Shown in pieces: positions 27,017-34,656 of a stretch of 64,000 bases of DNA. Within the stretch, counting starts at the first letter, position 1; every line of letters starts with the position of its first letter. Source of the DNA: JTS-RE37 sp963756115 (GTDB lineage Bacteria; Bacteroidota; Bacteroidia; Flavobacteriales; Flavobacteriaceae); NCBI GenBank assembly GCA_963756115.1, contig CAVWMN010000010.1, positions 744,001-808,000 on the forward strand, in the 5' to 3' direction. Under the pieces are notes generated by a model. It saw only the letters and a list, made by a program, of their open reading frames with translations. It was not told the DNA's origin and made no database searches. Position numbers and translations under genes: made by a program.

Positions 27017-28423
27017 CTATATATGCAGGGCCCGGTTGTCTGTAGCGGCCAGGGCGGCTTCTTTGACTGCTTCCGCATAGGTGGGATGCGCATGGCTCAT
27101 CCGAGCGATATCTTCCGCTGATGCCCGGAATTCCATGGCAACTACCGCTTCTGAGATCAGGTCTGCGACCCGGGCGCCTATCATATGGATCCCCAGTACT
27201 TCGTCTGTTTGCTGGTCAGCCAGGATCTTCACAAAGCCATCCACATCCATGCTGGCACGTGCCCTGCCGAGGGCACGCATGGGAAATTGTCCGACCTTAT
27301 ACGCCACTCCGGCTTCCTTTAATTCTTCTTCCGTTTTCCCAACTGCTGCTACTTCCGGCCAGGTATAAACTACCCCCGGTATAAGGTTATAATCTATATG
27401 GGGTTTCTGACCCGCCAGTAATTCTGCTACCAGTGCACCTTCTTCTTCCGCTTTATGTGCAAGCATGGCCCCCCGGATCACATCGCCGATGGCATAAATA
27501 TTGGAAGCGGTTGTCTGCAACTGTTCATTGACCTCTACCATGCCTTTGTTGTCGATCTTCACACCCGCAGCTTCCGCATTGAGCCCTTCCGTATACGGCT
27601 TGCGGCCAACTGAAACCAGGCAGTAATCTCCTTTGAAGCTTACCTCCTCCCCTTTTGCACTATCAGCTGTGACCACAATTTCCTTCCCTTTTTTCTCCAC
27701 CGATTTAACCTTGTGGGAGAGAAAGAATTTTACCTTTTGTTTTTTTAACACTTTCATCAGTTCCTTGGATAATGCAGCGTCCATGCCGGGAATGATGCGA
27801 TCCATAAATTCCACCACGGTAACTTCAGATCCGAGTCGCCTGTATACCTGACCCAATTCGAGGCCGATGACACCACCGCCGATAACGATCAAATGTTTCG
27901 GTATCTCTTTTAAAGTAAGGGCTTCCGTTGAGGTGATTATTCTGTCCTTGTCGAGCTTTATAAACGGCAGGTTGGCTGGTTTGGAACCTGTGGCGATTAT
28001 AGTATTTTTGGCTTCGATTGTTTCCACCTTTCCCTTATCACCCCTGATCTCGATATGGGTGGCATCCCTGAAACTACCAACTCCGGTAAACACCTCAATC
28101 TTATTCTTGTCCATCAAAAACTGAATCCCTTTAGTGGTCTGGTCGACAACCGCTTGTTTGCGGGCTATCATTTTTTTCAGGTTTACTTTTACATCTCCCG
28201 GGATTTCAATACCGTGTTCTTCGAAATGTTCAACCGCATCCTGGTAATGGTGGCTCGAATCGAGCATGGCCTTGGATGGGATGCAGCCTACATTCAGGCA
28301 GGTACCCCCCAGGGTATCGTATTTTTCAATAATAGCGGTTTTCATACCCAACTGGGCACAACGAATGGCGGCCACATATCCTCCCGGACCTGAGCCAATG
28401 ATAGCTACATCATATGAAGTCAT
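27017..28423 (-). CDS. lpdA: Dihydrolipoyl dehydrogenase (E3)
   Basis: 468 residues, the usual length. FAD-binding GSGPGG (10-15), the redox disulfide Cys42/Cys47 in GGTCLNVGC, the NAD-binding VIGGGVIGLELG, and the C-terminal catalytic HAHPTYAEAV (His-Glu pair of the dimer partner) are all present. It reoxidises the lipoyl arms of pyruvate and 2-oxoglutarate dehydrogenase complexes and the glycine cleavage system in the cytoplasm. No E1 or E2 gene is nearby, common in Bacteroidota. Transcription should start from the strong promoter at 28482-28512. Confidence 0.95.
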   Translation of the reverse strand: MTSYDVAIIGSGPGGYVAAIRCAQLGMKTAIIEKYDTLGGTCLNVGCIPSKAMLDSSHHYQDAVEHFEEHGIEIPGDVKVNLKKMIARKQAVVDQTTKGIQFLMDKNKIEVFTGVGSFRDATHIEIRGDKGKVETIEAKNTIIATGSKPANLPFIKLDKDRIITSTEALTLKEIPKHLIVIGGGVIGLELGQVYRRLGSEVTVVEFMDRIIPGMDAALSKELMKVLKKQKVKFFLSHKVKSVEKKGKEIVVTADSAKGEEVSFKGDYCLVSVGRKPYTEGLNAEAAGVKIDNKGMVEVNEQLQTTASNIYAIGDVIRGAMLAHKAEEEGALVAELLAGQKPHIDYNLIPGVVYTWPEVAAVGKTEEELKEAGVAYKVGQFPMRALGRARASMDVDGFVKILADQQTDEVLGIHMIGARVADLISEAVVAMEFRASAEDIARMSHAHPTYAEAVKEAALAATDNRALHI

Positions 28424-28481
28424 AGTATTCTGGTGTTAGTGCAGTAGTTTGCTACTGTGGTTTCCTGATTGAACAGAACAA

Positions 28482-28512
28482 CAAAAGTACGAATGTTTTA
28501 TGGTTGCACAAA
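28482..28512 (-). promoter_or_regulatory. Consensus Bacteroidota promoter for lpdA
   Basis: On the minus strand: TTTG (28512-28509), 19 bases, TACTTTTG (28489-28482), a full match to the TTTG-N19-TAnnTTTG consensus of the phylum's primary sigma factor. Transcription would start near 28475, giving a ~50-base leader before the lpdA ATG. Confidence 0.75.
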
Positions 28513-28520
28513 GGCGTGGA

Positions 28521-28922
28521 TCAACCGGCATCATGGGCTTTTATAAAGCCTGATCGCAGAATTATATAATATCCCATCCAGATCCCAGCTACCAGGGAAA
28601 GTCCGGATAGCACATCGAACCATAGGGGTCCGGTTAAGATCCCTGCAGTATATAAATAACTCACTTCCAGGAGAATGATCATCGATATTACCAAAGGCGG
28701 GATGTGGATTCTGTCTTTGGGAATGATGGCGGCTATTGCCCCTGCAATGACCGCTGCAAGGAGCGTAGCGAGCCCGCCGAGGATCATATCGGACCTGCTG
28801 GATGTATAATAATCAATACCGTTGAATAAAACCTCCTGGGCAACGGTGGTTAGCAACACAAGCGCTGCTTCACCGGCAATGACAGCCAGAAAGATCCGAG
28901 CGATCCGTTTACCCTTCCCCAT
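28521..28922 (-). CDS. Small integral membrane protein, unknown
   Basis: 133 residues with four predicted membrane helices (about residues 8-30, 45-66, 74-94 and 102-125) connected by short loops, and basic residues at the start (MGKGKRIAR). No motif I recognise. It lies between the ankyrin gene, whose stop is 17 bases upstream, and lpdA in the same direction, so it is probably co-transcribed with the ankyrin gene. The strong promoter after it shows that lpdA does not depend on this unit. Confidence 0.65.
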   Translation of the reverse strand: MGKGKRIARIFLAVIAGEAALVLLTTVAQEVLFNGIDYYTSSRSDMILGGLATLLAAVIAGAIAAIIPKDRIHIPPLVISMIILLEVSYLYTAGILTGPLWFDVLSGLSLVAGIWMGYYIILRSGFIKAHDAG

Positions 28923-28939
28923 GGAACAATAGTTGGATG

Positions 28940-29440
28940 TTAATACAATGCAACCTTCATCTCGGAGGCTCCCAGTGATTCCAGGTACTCCTTGACTTCA
29001 AGGGCATCATCACCGCCTTTCACGGCGTGGTGCAGCAGTGTAAAGCCATGGGGTCCCCTTGCATGCAATGTGTTGGGAAAGGCCTGGAGCATGGGTTTTA
29101 CAATTTCCATCTTTCCAAAAAGACAGGCAGCAAAGATATTTGCCTGTGCGCCTTTATCTATAAAATGCCGTGCCAATTCCTTGTGACCCACGTGGCATGC
29201 CGCCCCAAAACCTGTTTCAAAATCCCCCTTCTTCCAGTCGTGTGCAGCATTGAGCAGGTTTGGAAACTCTTCCAGCATTGCCAGGACCTTTGGCATGTCT
29301 TTGTGGGAGGCCCCCACGAATTCCTGCACCATGGCCTTGCTTAGCTGTTCGTCCTGCCCGGTGCGGAATGAAAATAAGGGAGCGGATGCCAGGACCATCC
29401 CTGAACCTCCCAATACATTGATAAAACTGCTTCGTTTCAT
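28940..29440 (-). CDS. Ankyrin-repeat protein, exported
   Basis: About 166 residues from the ATG at 29440 (MKRSSFINVLGGSGM); an ATG seven codons earlier is possible. The N-terminus looks like a Tat-style or weak signal (KRSSFINVLGGSGMVLASAPL, without a full twin-arginine motif). Residues about 55-160 are three to four ankyrin-type helix pairs (GFGAACHVGHKELARHFIDKG, then FAACLFGKMEIV, then GFTLLHHAVKGG). Ankyrin repeats bind proteins; the partner is unknown. Co-directional with the small membrane protein gene 17 bases downstream, which may be that partner. Confidence 0.75.
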   Translation of the reverse strand: MKRSSFINVLGGSGMVLASAPLFSFRTGQDEQLSKAMVQEFVGASHKDMPKVLAMLEEFPNLLNAAHDWKKGDFETGFGAACHVGHKELARHFIDKGAQANIFAACLFGKMEIVKPMLQAFPNTLHARGPHGFTLLHHAVKGGDDALEVKEYLESLGASEMKVALY

Positions 29441-29517
29441 GATTATTTTTTCGCTTATCATAAGATAGCGATAACCCCCGGCCCGGGAAGCCTGTTTAAC
29501 AGCAATTTAAGTAAAAC

Positions 29518-29976
29518 CTACAGGTGAACAGCCGTAGTGTGTTTTACCTCCGTGATCGCAAAAGAGCTCTGGGTACTCCCGATGTGGTTGAGGGCCGTGA
29601 GTTTGGTCACCATAAACTCCCGGTACGCTTCCATATCGCTGACATGGACCTTTAGAATATAATCGTAGTCACCACTGATGTGATAGCATTCGGCAACCTC
29701 ACCGAGGGTGAGCACTTCTTTTTCAAATTGCAGCACATAATCCTTGGTATGCTGGATCAGCTTTATAAGGCAAAATACCTGAAAGTCCATGTTCACCTTG
29801 TGCTTGTCAACGAGGGCCACATATCCCTTCACCATGCCCGACTTTTCCAGTTTTTTGATCCGCTCATATACTGCGGTTGTGGAAAGTCCCAGGGCATTGG
29901 CATACTCCTTAGTAGTTTTTTTACTGTCCTCCTGCAACAGGGAAAGCAATTTCCGGTCTGTTAGGTCTAATTTCAT
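29518..29976 (-). CDS. Lrp/AsnC family transcriptional regulator
   Basis: 152 residues from ATG 29976 (MKLDLTDRKLLSLLQEDS), the standard family start; an in-frame ATG at 30021 adds a non-matching lead. The N-terminal winged helix-turn-helix (STTAVYERIKKLEKSGMVKG) is followed by the RAM/ligand-binding domain (ECYHISGDYDYILKVHVSD). The protein should form dimers or octamers that sense an amino acid. It is divergent from the methionine gamma-lyase-like gene and the intervening 155 bases carry a perfect 12-bp inverted repeat, so it probably regulates that gene and itself. Confidence 0.92.
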   Translation of the reverse strand: MKLDLTDRKLLSLLQEDSKKTTKEYANALGLSTTAVYERIKKLEKSGMVKGYVALVDKHKVNMDFQVFCLIKLIQHTKDYVLQFEKEVLTLGEVAECYHISGDYDYILKVHVSDMEAYREFMVTKLTALNHIGSTQSSFAITEVKHTTAVHL

Positions 29977-30023
29977 AGCGTATATTTTTCCGGTAATGGG
30001 TACATGTCCTACCCCTATCAAAT

Positions 30024-30059
30024 AATAAAACTATTATTTCATCCAAAAATAGTTTTATT
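30024..30059. promoter_or_regulatory. Probable Lrp/AsnC operator
   Basis: AATAAAACTATT (30024-30035) and AATAGTTTTATT (30048-30059) are exact reverse complements, separated by 12 bases, in the region shared by the divergent regulator and PLP-enzyme genes. Lrp-type regulators bind AT-rich inverted repeats, and such regulators commonly control their divergent neighbour. Confidence 0.65.
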
Positions 30060-30131
30060 TTCTATATTAATTGTATTTGGTTGTCATTTTAACGGTTAAA
30101 AATTATTTTTATGGTATAAATTGATAAAAAT

Positions 30132-31352
30132 ATGGATTATAAAGCGGCAGACAGTATACAGGATTTACAGTATTTTGGGGAGTACGGGGGTATCAATCCT
30201 TCCGTATCCGATTCGTCTACCTATACTTTTCTTTCTGCAAAAACCATGTTCGATACGTTTGAGGGGAATACAGAAGGGTGTTACCTGTACAGCCGGCATT
30301 CATCCCCATCCAACCTGTATCTGGGTGAAGCTTTGGCAGCACTGGAAGGGACTGAAACGGCCAATGTGTATGCCAGTGGCATGGGCGCCATCACATCGGT
30401 CATCCTGCAACTGTGCGGTGCCGGGGACCAAATGGTGAGCAGCAGAACCATCTACGGGGGCACCTATGCTTTTATGAAGAATTTCCTGAACCGGCTCAAC
30501 GTCACCACCAGTTTTGTAGACATTACCAACCTTGAAGCCGTGGAGAATGCCATATGCGCGGAAACCCGCATGATTTACTGCGAGGCGGTCAGCAATCCAT
30601 TACTGGAGGTGGCTGATATCCGCGGGCTGGCAGACCTTGCCAGGAAATATGGTATCCCCCTCGTGGTCGACAATACCTTTTCACCGCTTTCCATTGCCCC
30701 AGCCCGCTTAGGGGCGGATGTGGTCATCCACAGCTTAACTAAATTCATCAACGGGAGCAGTGATTGCGTAGCAGGGGCCGTCTGCAGCTCTAAAGATTTT
30801 TGCCTCGGGTTAAAGGATGTAAACAAGGGTGCCGGGATGTTGTTGGGAAGTACCCTGGACAGCCAACGTGCAGCGTCTATCCTTAAAAATATGAGGACGC
30901 TTCACCTCCGCATTCAAAAGCATAGTGAAAATGCACAGTACCTGGCTATTAATTTTGAAAATGACGGACTGCGGGTTGTTTATCCAGGCCTTCGGTCGCA
31001 TCCGGGACATTCCCTCCTGAAAAAGCAAATGTCCCCGGAATACGGGTTTGGAGGCATTCTTACATTGGACCTGGGTACCCTGGACAATGCCAATGCACTT
31101 ATGGAACTGATGCAGGAAAAAAACCTGGGGTATCTGGCGGTGAGCCTCGGCTTTTACAAAACCCTATTCAGTGCCCCCGGATCTTCCACCTCCTCAGAAA
31201 TACCTGAGGAAGAACAGAAAGCTATGGGATTATCAGACGGATTGATCCGATTTTCGATCGGGCTGGACAATGATATCCACAGGACCTATGGGATGATGAA
31301 GGATTGCATGCTGGCCCTGGGGATCCTCAACCCCTCTGAAGCATCGGTTTAA
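30132..31352 (+). CDS. Methionine gamma-lyase / Cys-Met metabolism PLP enzyme
   Basis: 406 residues of the trans-sulfuration PLP family. The Schiff-base lysine is Lys204 in IHSLTKFINGSSD; DNTFSP (180-185) gives the ring-binding aspartate; YSRHSSPSN (53-61) contributes phosphate contacts; YGGTYAF (108-114) carries the stacking tyrosine. The family includes methionine gamma-lyase, cystathionine gamma-synthase and gamma-lyase. I prefer methionine gamma-lyase because of the pairing with an AsnC-type regulator and the NhaC-type exporter next door; cystathionine gamma-synthase is possible. The former yields 2-oxobutyrate, ammonia and methanethiol. Confidence 0.82.
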   Translation: MDYKAADSIQDLQYFGEYGGINPSVSDSSTYTFLSAKTMFDTFEGNTEGCYLYSRHSSPSNLYLGEALAALEGTETANVYASGMGAITSVILQLCGAGDQMVSSRTIYGGTYAFMKNFLNRLNVTTSFVDITNLEAVENAICAETRMIYCEAVSNPLLEVADIRGLADLARKYGIPLVVDNTFSPLSIAPARLGADVVIHSLTKFINGSSDCVAGAVCSSKDFCLGLKDVNKGAGMLLGSTLDSQRAASILKNMRTLHLRIQKHSENAQYLAINFENDGLRVVYPGLRSHPGHSLLKKQMSPEYGFGGILTLDLGTLDNANALMELMQEKNLGYLAVSLGFYKTLFSAPGSSTSSEIPEEEQKAMGLSDGLIRFSIGLDNDIHRTYGMMKDCMLALGILNPSEASV

Positions 31353-31426
31353 TTACAGACTGATTCGGGGAGTTTGCAGGACAATGATCAAAATCGTAAT
31401 ATTACCGGCAAACTAAATCAACCTCC

Positions 31427-32929
31427 ATGGCCTTAAAGAACTCCAAAGAATTCAGACAGGATGAACATATTGTTGATAACAGGGAACTGAATATATGGGA
31501 GGCCTTGATACCGGTTGTAGCGCTGGTAAGTATGCTGGCCTATAATGTATATGTCTTCGGGGATAATGCGACAAGTGGGTCCAACCAATTCATACTCCTT
31601 ATGGGTGGTGCGGTTGCCGCCATTGTTGGTTTCTTCAACAAAGTTTCCTACAAACAGATGCTGGCCGAGGTTGCTGAAAATGTAAAATCTACAACCGGCG
31701 CACTCCTGATATTACTTCTGGTTGGCGCACTGGCCGGTACCTGGATGGTCAGCGGTATCATCCCGGCCATGATCTATTACGGCTTGCAGATTTTAAACCC
31801 TACGATATTCCTGGCAGCCTGTGTGGTCATTTGTGCCATTATTTCAGTGGCTACCGGGAGCAGCTGGACGACCTCTGCCACGGTAGGGATCGCACTGATC
31901 GGGATAGGGGATGCTTTGGGGATTTCCCTTGGGATGACGGCCGGGGCGGTACTTTCAGGAGCTTATTTCGGCGATAAAATGTCCCCACTGAGTGATACCA
32001 CCAATTTAGCGCCGGCCATGGCCGGGGGAGAGCTTTTTGATCACATCCGATATATGATGCTCACCACCTTCCCTACCATTACTGTGACCCTGATTTTTTT
32101 TATCATCATAGGGCTTAACCTGGATACCACCGGCCTGGCGGACACCGCGTCCATCCTTGCTTCCATTGATTCAACCTTCAACATCAATGGCTGGTTATTC
32201 CTGGTACCCCTTGCGGTTATTCTGCTGATTGTTAAAAAGGCACCCCCGCTCCTGGCCCTGTTGATCGGTACGCTGTTGGGCGGCGTTTTTGCACTGGTTT
32301 TCCAACCCGCAATCGTTGCCGGACTCACTGGAGCCGAAACGCTGACATTCGAATCGGGCTATAAAGGAATTTTGAACGCAATTACCGTGAATACAGCAGT
32401 GGCAACAGACAATCCGGCCCTGAATGAACTTTTTTCCGCCAAGGGTATGGGGGGTATGCTGAGTACGATCTGGCTCATCATCTGTGCGATGGTATTCGGG
32501 GGGGTAATGGACGGCATCGGGGCCCTGTCCAGGATTACCAAGTCACTATTGTCAGTTGCCAAGACTACTTTTGGCCTCTTTGCGAGCACTGTAGGCAGTT
32601 GCCTGGCGCTCAATCTTACAGCTTCAGATCAGTACCTGGCCATTGTAGTACCCGGTAAAATGTTTGCCAAAGCCTACAGGGACAAAGGCCTTGCACCTGA
32701 AAACCTGAGTCGGACGCTGGAAGATTCCGGGACCGTAACCTCGGTTTTGATTCCCTGGAACACCTGCGGGGCCTATCATAGCAGTGTATTGGGAGTGGGT
32801 GTTGGGGAGTATATTGTATATGCCATTTTCAATTGGTTGAGCCCTATTACGACCCTCATTTTTGCTGCCTTGCGAATCAAGATCAAACATTTAACTTCCC
32901 CTGTGAAAGTATCCGCCGGCCAACCATAA
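31427..32929 (+). CDS. NhaC family sodium/proton (or amino/organic acid) antiporter
   Basis: 500 residues with about eleven to twelve membrane helices. Family landmarks are SVATGSSWTTSATVGIAL, GAYFGDKMSPLSDTTNLAP and DGIGALSRI, and late SGTVTSVLIPWNTCGAYHSS, as in NhaC and the malate/lactate antiporter MleN. It follows the PLP enzyme by 75 bases in the same direction and probably shares its transcript. Inference: it moves an amino or keto acid connected with methionine breakdown in exchange for sodium or protons. The transport class is secure and the substrate is not. Confidence 0.88.
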   Translation: MALKNSKEFRQDEHIVDNRELNIWEALIPVVALVSMLAYNVYVFGDNATSGSNQFILLMGGAVAAIVGFFNKVSYKQMLAEVAENVKSTTGALLILLLVGALAGTWMVSGIIPAMIYYGLQILNPTIFLAACVVICAIISVATGSSWTTSATVGIALIGIGDALGISLGMTAGAVLSGAYFGDKMSPLSDTTNLAPAMAGGELFDHIRYMMLTTFPTITVTLIFFIIIGLNLDTTGLADTASILASIDSTFNINGWLFLVPLAVILLIVKKAPPLLALLIGTLLGGVFALVFQPAIVAGLTGAETLTFESGYKGILNAITVNTAVATDNPALNELFSAKGMGGMLSTIWLIICAMVFGGVMDGIGALSRITKSLLSVAKTTFGLFASTVGSCLALNLTASDQYLAIVVPGKMFAKAYRDKGLAPENLSRTLEDSGTVTSVLIPWNTCGAYHSSVLGVGVGEYIVYAIFNWLSPITTLIFAALRIKIKHLTSPVKVSAGQP

Positions 32930-33066
32930 GCTGTACCTGATCATTTTTCGTTTGAGGGTTTCTGCCTGGAATTTTTTAACACTCGTTTAACCCGTAAAGC
33001 TCCATTCCTTGATTCGATTGGCATTTGATTTGCTGCTTGACTGTCAGATATCAAATATGTGCAATA

Positions 33067-33567
33067 ATGAATAAATTGATCTTAATTTCCCTGACAGCGC
33101 TATTAACTGCAGGATGCAAAGCCCAGGAAAAATCCCCGGAAGCCCTGGCACACGCCCACCAATCCGGGCTCCCCAACAAACCCGAAGGCAGTTGGAAGGT
33201 TACTAAAGAAGTTGACAAGGATGGCAACCTGATCCGGTATGATTCTATCTATTCCTGGTCTTCTTCCGATGGTCAGGCAGCTATTTCACCCATTGATACA
33301 GACAGTATCCTGCGCTCCTTCCAGGGCCGTACAGAAGATCGATTCCCTTTTGGTGACGAAGCGGATCTATGGCAACCTGATTCACTTCTGATGAAAGAAT
33401 TTTTTAACCTTGATCTTTTTCAGGGCCAATTTGGAAGACCGGAATTACCGTTGGACCTTGAAGACATTCAAAAGCAACTCGATTCCGTACAACGTGAATT
33501 ATTTGAACACTATCGGGGTAAATTGGAACGTTCTTCAGGATCCGGTGAGAAAACCCGAAATCTTTAG
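33067..33567 (+). CDS. Small lipoprotein, unknown
   Basis: 166 residues from the ATG at 33067 (MNKLILISLTALLTAGCKAQ), which gives a textbook lipobox (LTAGC, Cys17); an upstream in-frame start at 33025 would spoil it. The mature part is short and acidic, with no cysteine or enzyme motif. A central stretch (SSDGQAAISPIDTDSILRSF and LEDIQKQLDSVQRELFEHYR) is likely helical. It sits between the NhaC gene and tpx with gaps on both sides (137 and 161 bases). Function unknown. Confidence 0.7.
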   Translation: MNKLILISLTALLTAGCKAQEKSPEALAHAHQSGLPNKPEGSWKVTKEVDKDGNLIRYDSIYSWSSSDGQAAISPIDTDSILRSFQGRTEDRFPFGDEADLWQPDSLLMKEFFNLDLFQGQFGRPELPLDLEDIQKQLDSVQRELFEHYRGKLERSSGSGEKTRNL

Positions 33568-33728
33568 ACGATCCTATCGGAAAGTTCTGCACCGGGGAAC
33601 CACTGCATTGAGTTAGGTGGCTTTGTGCGTAAAATACAGCGTTCAGGCCGCTGCGGTACTTTTTATGGCAAAGGCCCGGCACATACACTTATATTTTATA
33701 ATTTCGCACTGAATTATAAAAATCACGA

Positions 33729-34235
33729 ATGGCTACTATTACCCTGGACGGGAATAAAACACATACCGCAGGATCCTTGCCTGCCATTGGGAGTGTGGCA
33801 CCCGATTTTACCCTAACCAAACGCAATCTGACGGTCGTTTCACTCGCAGATTTCAAGGGGGAGCAATTGATCCTTTCCATTTTTCCAAGTTTGGATACGG
33901 GCACCTGCGGGAGATCGGTACGGAATTTCAATAAAAAAGCTGCAGCCCTCAGCAATACCCGGATTCTGTGTATTTCCAAGGATCTGCCCTTTGCTCAATC
34001 CCGATTTTGCGGGGCCGAAGGGATTGATAATGTACTGATGCTTTCGGATTACAGGGACGGCAATTTTGGGAGGACATACGGCGTGGAGTTTACGGACGGA
34101 GCCTTTATAACCTTATTATCCCGTGCTATAGTGGTCATCGATTCACTGGGTATCATTCGCTATACCGAACACGTGCCCGATACTTCAAATGAGCCCGATT
34201 ACGATGCGGCCCTTCAATCACTAATGGATGACTAA
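33729..34235 (+). CDS. tpx: Thiol peroxidase (atypical 2-Cys peroxiredoxin)
   Basis: 168 residues. Peroxidatic Cys60 in SLDTGTC and resolving Cys94 in SRFC match the positions of E. coli Tpx (61 and 95). APDFTLT and FPSLDTG are the other family blocks. It reduces lipid and other hydroperoxides with electrons from thioredoxin. The stop overlaps the start of dgkA by 8 bases, so the two are translationally linked and begin the tpx-dgkA-ftsK-lolA-lptF-ribBA string that is typical of flavobacteria. Confidence 0.93.
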   Translation: MATITLDGNKTHTAGSLPAIGSVAPDFTLTKRNLTVVSLADFKGEQLILSIFPSLDTGTCGRSVRNFNKKAAALSNTRILCISKDLPFAQSRFCGAEGIDNVLMLSDYRDGNFGRTYGVEFTDGAFITLLSRAIVVIDSLGIIRYTEHVPDTSNEPDYDAALQSLMDD

Positions 34236-34593
34236 AGAGAGTTTTTTCAGGAACCGGGTACGGAGCGTGGGTTTTGCCACGCGGGGGGCCTGGCTTTTAA
34301 TTACCACGGAAAGTAGTATTAAAGTACAAATCGGGATTACCATCTTGGTCACCCTTGCAGGATTCTACTTTGATCTATCCAGCACGGAATGGATCCTCCA
34401 GATCCTCTCCATCGCATTGGTCCTGGGTGTGGAAGGTATCAACACGGCGGTTGAAAAGCTTTCCGATTTCATAGAACCCAAATTCGACCCAAAAATCGGA
34501 TTCATAAAGGATATTTCTGCCGGTGCCGTCATGCTGGTGTCCATGGCCGCCACTATAGTGGGACTTATTATCTATGTCCCCAAATTTTTTTAA
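34228..34593 (+). CDS. dgkA: Diacylglycerol kinase (DgkA family)
   Basis: 121 residues with three membrane helices and the DgkA hallmark GVEGINTAVEKLSD (about residues 70-83) and FIKDISAGAVMLVS (about 93-105). It phosphorylates diacylglycerol or undecaprenol in the inner membrane to recycle lipid carriers. In this phylum the small DgkA-like proteins are frequently undecaprenol kinases, so the lipid is open. Starts inside the end of tpx. Confidence 0.9.
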   Translation: MTKESFFRNRVRSVGFATRGAWLLITTESSIKVQIGITILVTLAGFYFDLSSTEWILQILSIALVLGVEGINTAVEKLSDFIEPKFDPKIGFIKDISAGAVMLVSMAATIVGLIIYVPKFF

Positions 34594-34627
34594 AGAGATC
34601 AATTTCCATGCTTCCTCGGTAAATTTG

Positions 34628-34635
34628 TATTTTTG
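34628..34635 (+). promoter_or_regulatory. -7 element upstream of ftsK
   Basis: TATTTTTG matches TAnnTTTG exactly and stands 21 bases before the ftsK ATG, in the 63-base gap after dgkA. The -33 position has only a weak TTTC. It suggests that ftsK and downstream genes can be started separately from tpx-dgkA. Confidence 0.45.
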
Positions 34636-34656
34636 CCCAAAGTATAGCTTGATTTA

